From Methanobacterium sp. (GTDB taxonomy: Archaea; Methanobacteriota; Methanobacteria; Methanobacteriales; Methanobacteriaceae), in the NCBI GenBank assembly GCA_030017655.1, contig JASEIM010000026.1, positions 1 through 23,499 on the forward strand: DNA of 23,499 nt, written 5' to 3'. How positions within the stretch are numbered: position 1 is the first letter of the stretch; each line of letters opens with the position of its first letter. Under the pieces are notes generated by a model. That model worked only from the letters and a program-made list of their open reading frames with translations. It was not told the DNA's origin and ran no database searches. Below are positions 21,927-23,499 of the stretch, piece after piece. Made by a program: the position numbers and the translations under genes.

Positions 21927-23499
21927 TTAAATAGTACTATAATTGATTGGTAATGTGAAATAGAAGGTTGATCCATTACCTGGAGTTGATTCAACCCATA
22001 TTCGTCCCCCATGCCATTCAATTATCTTCTTTGATATAGAAAGTCCAATTCCACTTCCTCTGTATTCATCAATCGTATGCAGACGCTGGAAAATTTCAAA
22101 TATACGTCCCATGTACTCTTTTTTTAGTCCGATTCCGTTGTCTGTAATCTGGAAAATGTATTCATTGTTCTGTTTATCTTCTTTTGCTGTAATATGGATT
22201 TTTGGAGGTTCATCCGGCTTCCTAAACTTAATAGCATTGGAAATCAAATTCTGAAATACGCTTTGAAGCTGTCCAGCATCACCTTTAATATTAGGGAGAG
22301 TATCATGAGTTATTTCCCCATTATATCCATCAATTGATTCCTTAAAAGTATCTATAACGTGATCTACCATAGAATTAGTATATATGGAATTAAATTCATC
22401 TACTTTATCTACAAAAGGAGAATCCTCATTTAAATCACCTACTCTTGAAATAGAAGTTTCCATTAACTTATTTATCAATTCATCGGCATCTTCATCGGAT
22501 TTATCTTTATACTGTTCCTCCAGTGATTGTATAAATCTTTCAATATCTTCAAAAGATTCGTCTAAGTCAAGAGGAGCAACATTAGTTAATTTTTGTAGTT
22601 CTTCATTGGAAATTTTTAAATCTTCAACCTGTTTTTTGAGTTTTTCTTCTGATTTTAGATGTTCTGTAATGTTTCTAGCAATATGGGATGCTCCAATTAA
22701 GTCACCCTGCTTATTTTTTAGAGGATAAAAGGTAGTTTCATAGAATACATTGTGTGATTCAATATCAAATGCCATTTCAACAGTGCACTTTTCTCCTTTT
22801 AATGCTTTTTCCCATAGGTGAAGTGCTTCTAAATGATTTTCTGGAGAATCTAAAAGTAAATCTTTGATATTCATTCCTAATTTTGCATTTCTACCAAATA
22901 TTTTTCTAAATACTTCTTTATATGCTTTATTTAAAGCTATGAATTCATAATCATTGTTCCATGCTGCAATCAAATCATCTGAACATTCTATTATCCCATT
23001 AATAATTGAGTAAGATTTTAGAAGAGTATTGTAATCATTTTCATATTTTATTTTCTCTTTAATCTCTTCTTCTAAATTTTCTTCTGCTTCTTTCAACTTC
23101 CCTTCAATATTTTTAAGTTCAGATGTTTCAAGTACTGAAACATTGATTCCCACAATATTACCATCAATATCCTTTAAAGGAACCCATTGTTCAGTACATG
23201 ATCTTAATAAACCATTAGAGTTAATGCTGCTAAATTCAACATCCCGTACTGGTAGGCCATTTTTAAATATAAATCGAGCTATGTCTTCTGCCTGTTCAGC
23301 TATATCTGGAATTATTTCATGAATTTTTTTCCCGATATGATCCTCTGCATCTATGCCATTAATTTCTGCTAATTTCTTATTTACACGCGTATAACGGAGT
23401 TCACGATCTAGGGTGCATAGCCCAATAGGGGCAGAATTATAAATAGCTTCAATTTCAACCAGAAGCTGCAATGATTCCTTTTCACTTTCATGCAGTGCA
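21927..23499 (-). CDS. PAS-PAS sensor kinase lacking the expected phosphoacceptor His (runs off right edge)
   Basis: The leftward frame is open to the window edge, so the N-terminus is missing. A TTG at 23471 is only the first possible start inside. Numbering from it: PAS 1 about 5-120 (IYNSAPIGLCTLD, INVSVLETSELK), a charged linker helix, PAS 2 about 155-272 (SDDLIAAWNNDYEFIALN, ASHIARNITEH), then a dimerisation-like helix pair and an ATPase domain with QNLISNAIKF (N408, N412), ITDNGIGL (D444) and GSGIGLSISKKI. In relatives the helix reads SNEELQ..., then VASHDLQEPL; here it reads VAPLDLDESF, with Leu 301 (CTT) in place of His. Soluble within the visible part. It may signal without His phosphorylation, or be losing function. 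Confidence 0.9.
   Translation of the reverse strand, partial: ALHESEKESLQLLVEIEAIYNSAPIGLCTLDRELRYTRVNKKLAEINGIDAEDHIGKKIHEIIPDIAEQAEDIARFIFKNGLPVRDVEFSSINSNGLLRSCTEQWVPLKDIDGNIVGINVSVLETSELKNIEGKLKEAEENLEEEIKEKIKYENDYNTLLKSYSIINGIIECSDDLIAAWNNDYEFIALNKAYKEVFRKIFGRNAKLGMNIKDLLLDSPENHLEALHLWEKALKGEKCTVEMAFDIESHNVFYETTFYPLKNKQGDLIGASHIARNITEHLKSEEKLKKQVEDLKISNEELQKLTNVAPLDLDESFEDIERFIQSLEEQYKDKSDEDADELINKLMETSISRVGDLNEDSPFVDKVDEFNSIYTNSMVDHVIDTFKESIDGYNGEITHDTLPNIKGDAGQLQSVFQNLISNAIKFRKPDEPPKIHITAKEDKQNNEYIFQITDNGIGLKKEYMGRIFEIFQRLHTIDEYRGSGIGLSISKKIIEWHGGRIWVESTPGNGSTFYFTLPINYSTI

Noticed and set aside
22384..22728. Ser-rich open frame on the + strand
   Set aside because: Antisense shadow of the PAS kinase coding sequence; the Ser-rich product reflects the complement of acidic codons.
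1..23499. CRISPR array, tRNA, rRNA or insertion sequence
   Set aside because: No regularly spaced repeats, cloverleaf-like segments, rRNA cores or transposase motifs were seen when reading both strands by eye.

Overview
The window reads as chromosomal DNA of a methanogenic archaeon, most likely a Methanobacterium-type member of the Methanobacteriales. Supporting signs are an FprA-type F420H2 oxidase, an archaeal Lhr helicase next to an SbcD/Mre11-like phosphoesterase, AT-rich promoters with TATA boxes about 25 bases upstream of the expected transcript start, Shine-Dalgarno (SD) sites of the GGAGG/GGTGA type, frequent GTG/TTG starts, and PAS-rich histidine kinases. Genus placement is inference from gene content and style. 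No rRNA, tRNA, CRISPR array, insertion sequence or attachment site was seen.

Left part (1-4730): the 5' end of a leftward MFS-type transporter runs off the edge. Then come a membrane-anchored M14 carboxypeptidase-like protein with an N-terminal zinc ribbon, a small unknown protein divergent from a stand-alone receiver-domain response regulator, methionine sulfoxide reductase B, a coiled-coil protein and a HEAT-repeat protein. Centre-left (4950-8630): a two-gene operon encodes an SbcD-related phosphoesterase and the Lhr helicase (nucleic-acid repair), and converges on a small acidic unknown protein. Centre (8690-11110): an unknown gene broken by two single-A insertions, a TrkA/RCK potassium-regulator subunit, a 62-residue unknown protein and a 48-residue ribbon-helix-helix candidate.

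Centre-right (11300-16611): a compact rightward operon of SAM methyltransferase, HIT protein and MetX-like alpha/beta hydrolase. It is followed by a 92-residue unknown protein, a YaeI-like metallophosphoesterase and, two bases after that, a heavily decayed relic of a holin-like plus phosphodiesterase membrane protein. Right part (16613-23499): an NTF2/SnoaL-like protein, FprA, a 7TM-PAS-HisKA_2 histidine kinase, a UbiA prenyltransferase, a PaaI-like thioesterase and a PAS sensor kinase that runs off the right edge and has Leu where the phosphoacceptor His is expected.

Themes: oxidative stress and oxygen tolerance (MsrB, FprA), signal transduction (two kinases and one orphan receiver), and nucleic-acid repair (Lhr plus phosphoesterase). 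Several genes (M14-like, coiled-coil, HEAT, RHH, methyltransferase, UbiA) have a TATA box so close to the start codon that their mRNAs are probably leaderless or nearly so. The clearest unusual items are the relic gene with many identifiable lesions, the His-less kinase, the twice-frameshifted gene in A-runs, and the zinc-ribbon/M14 membrane protein. No obviously new defence or mobile system was found.
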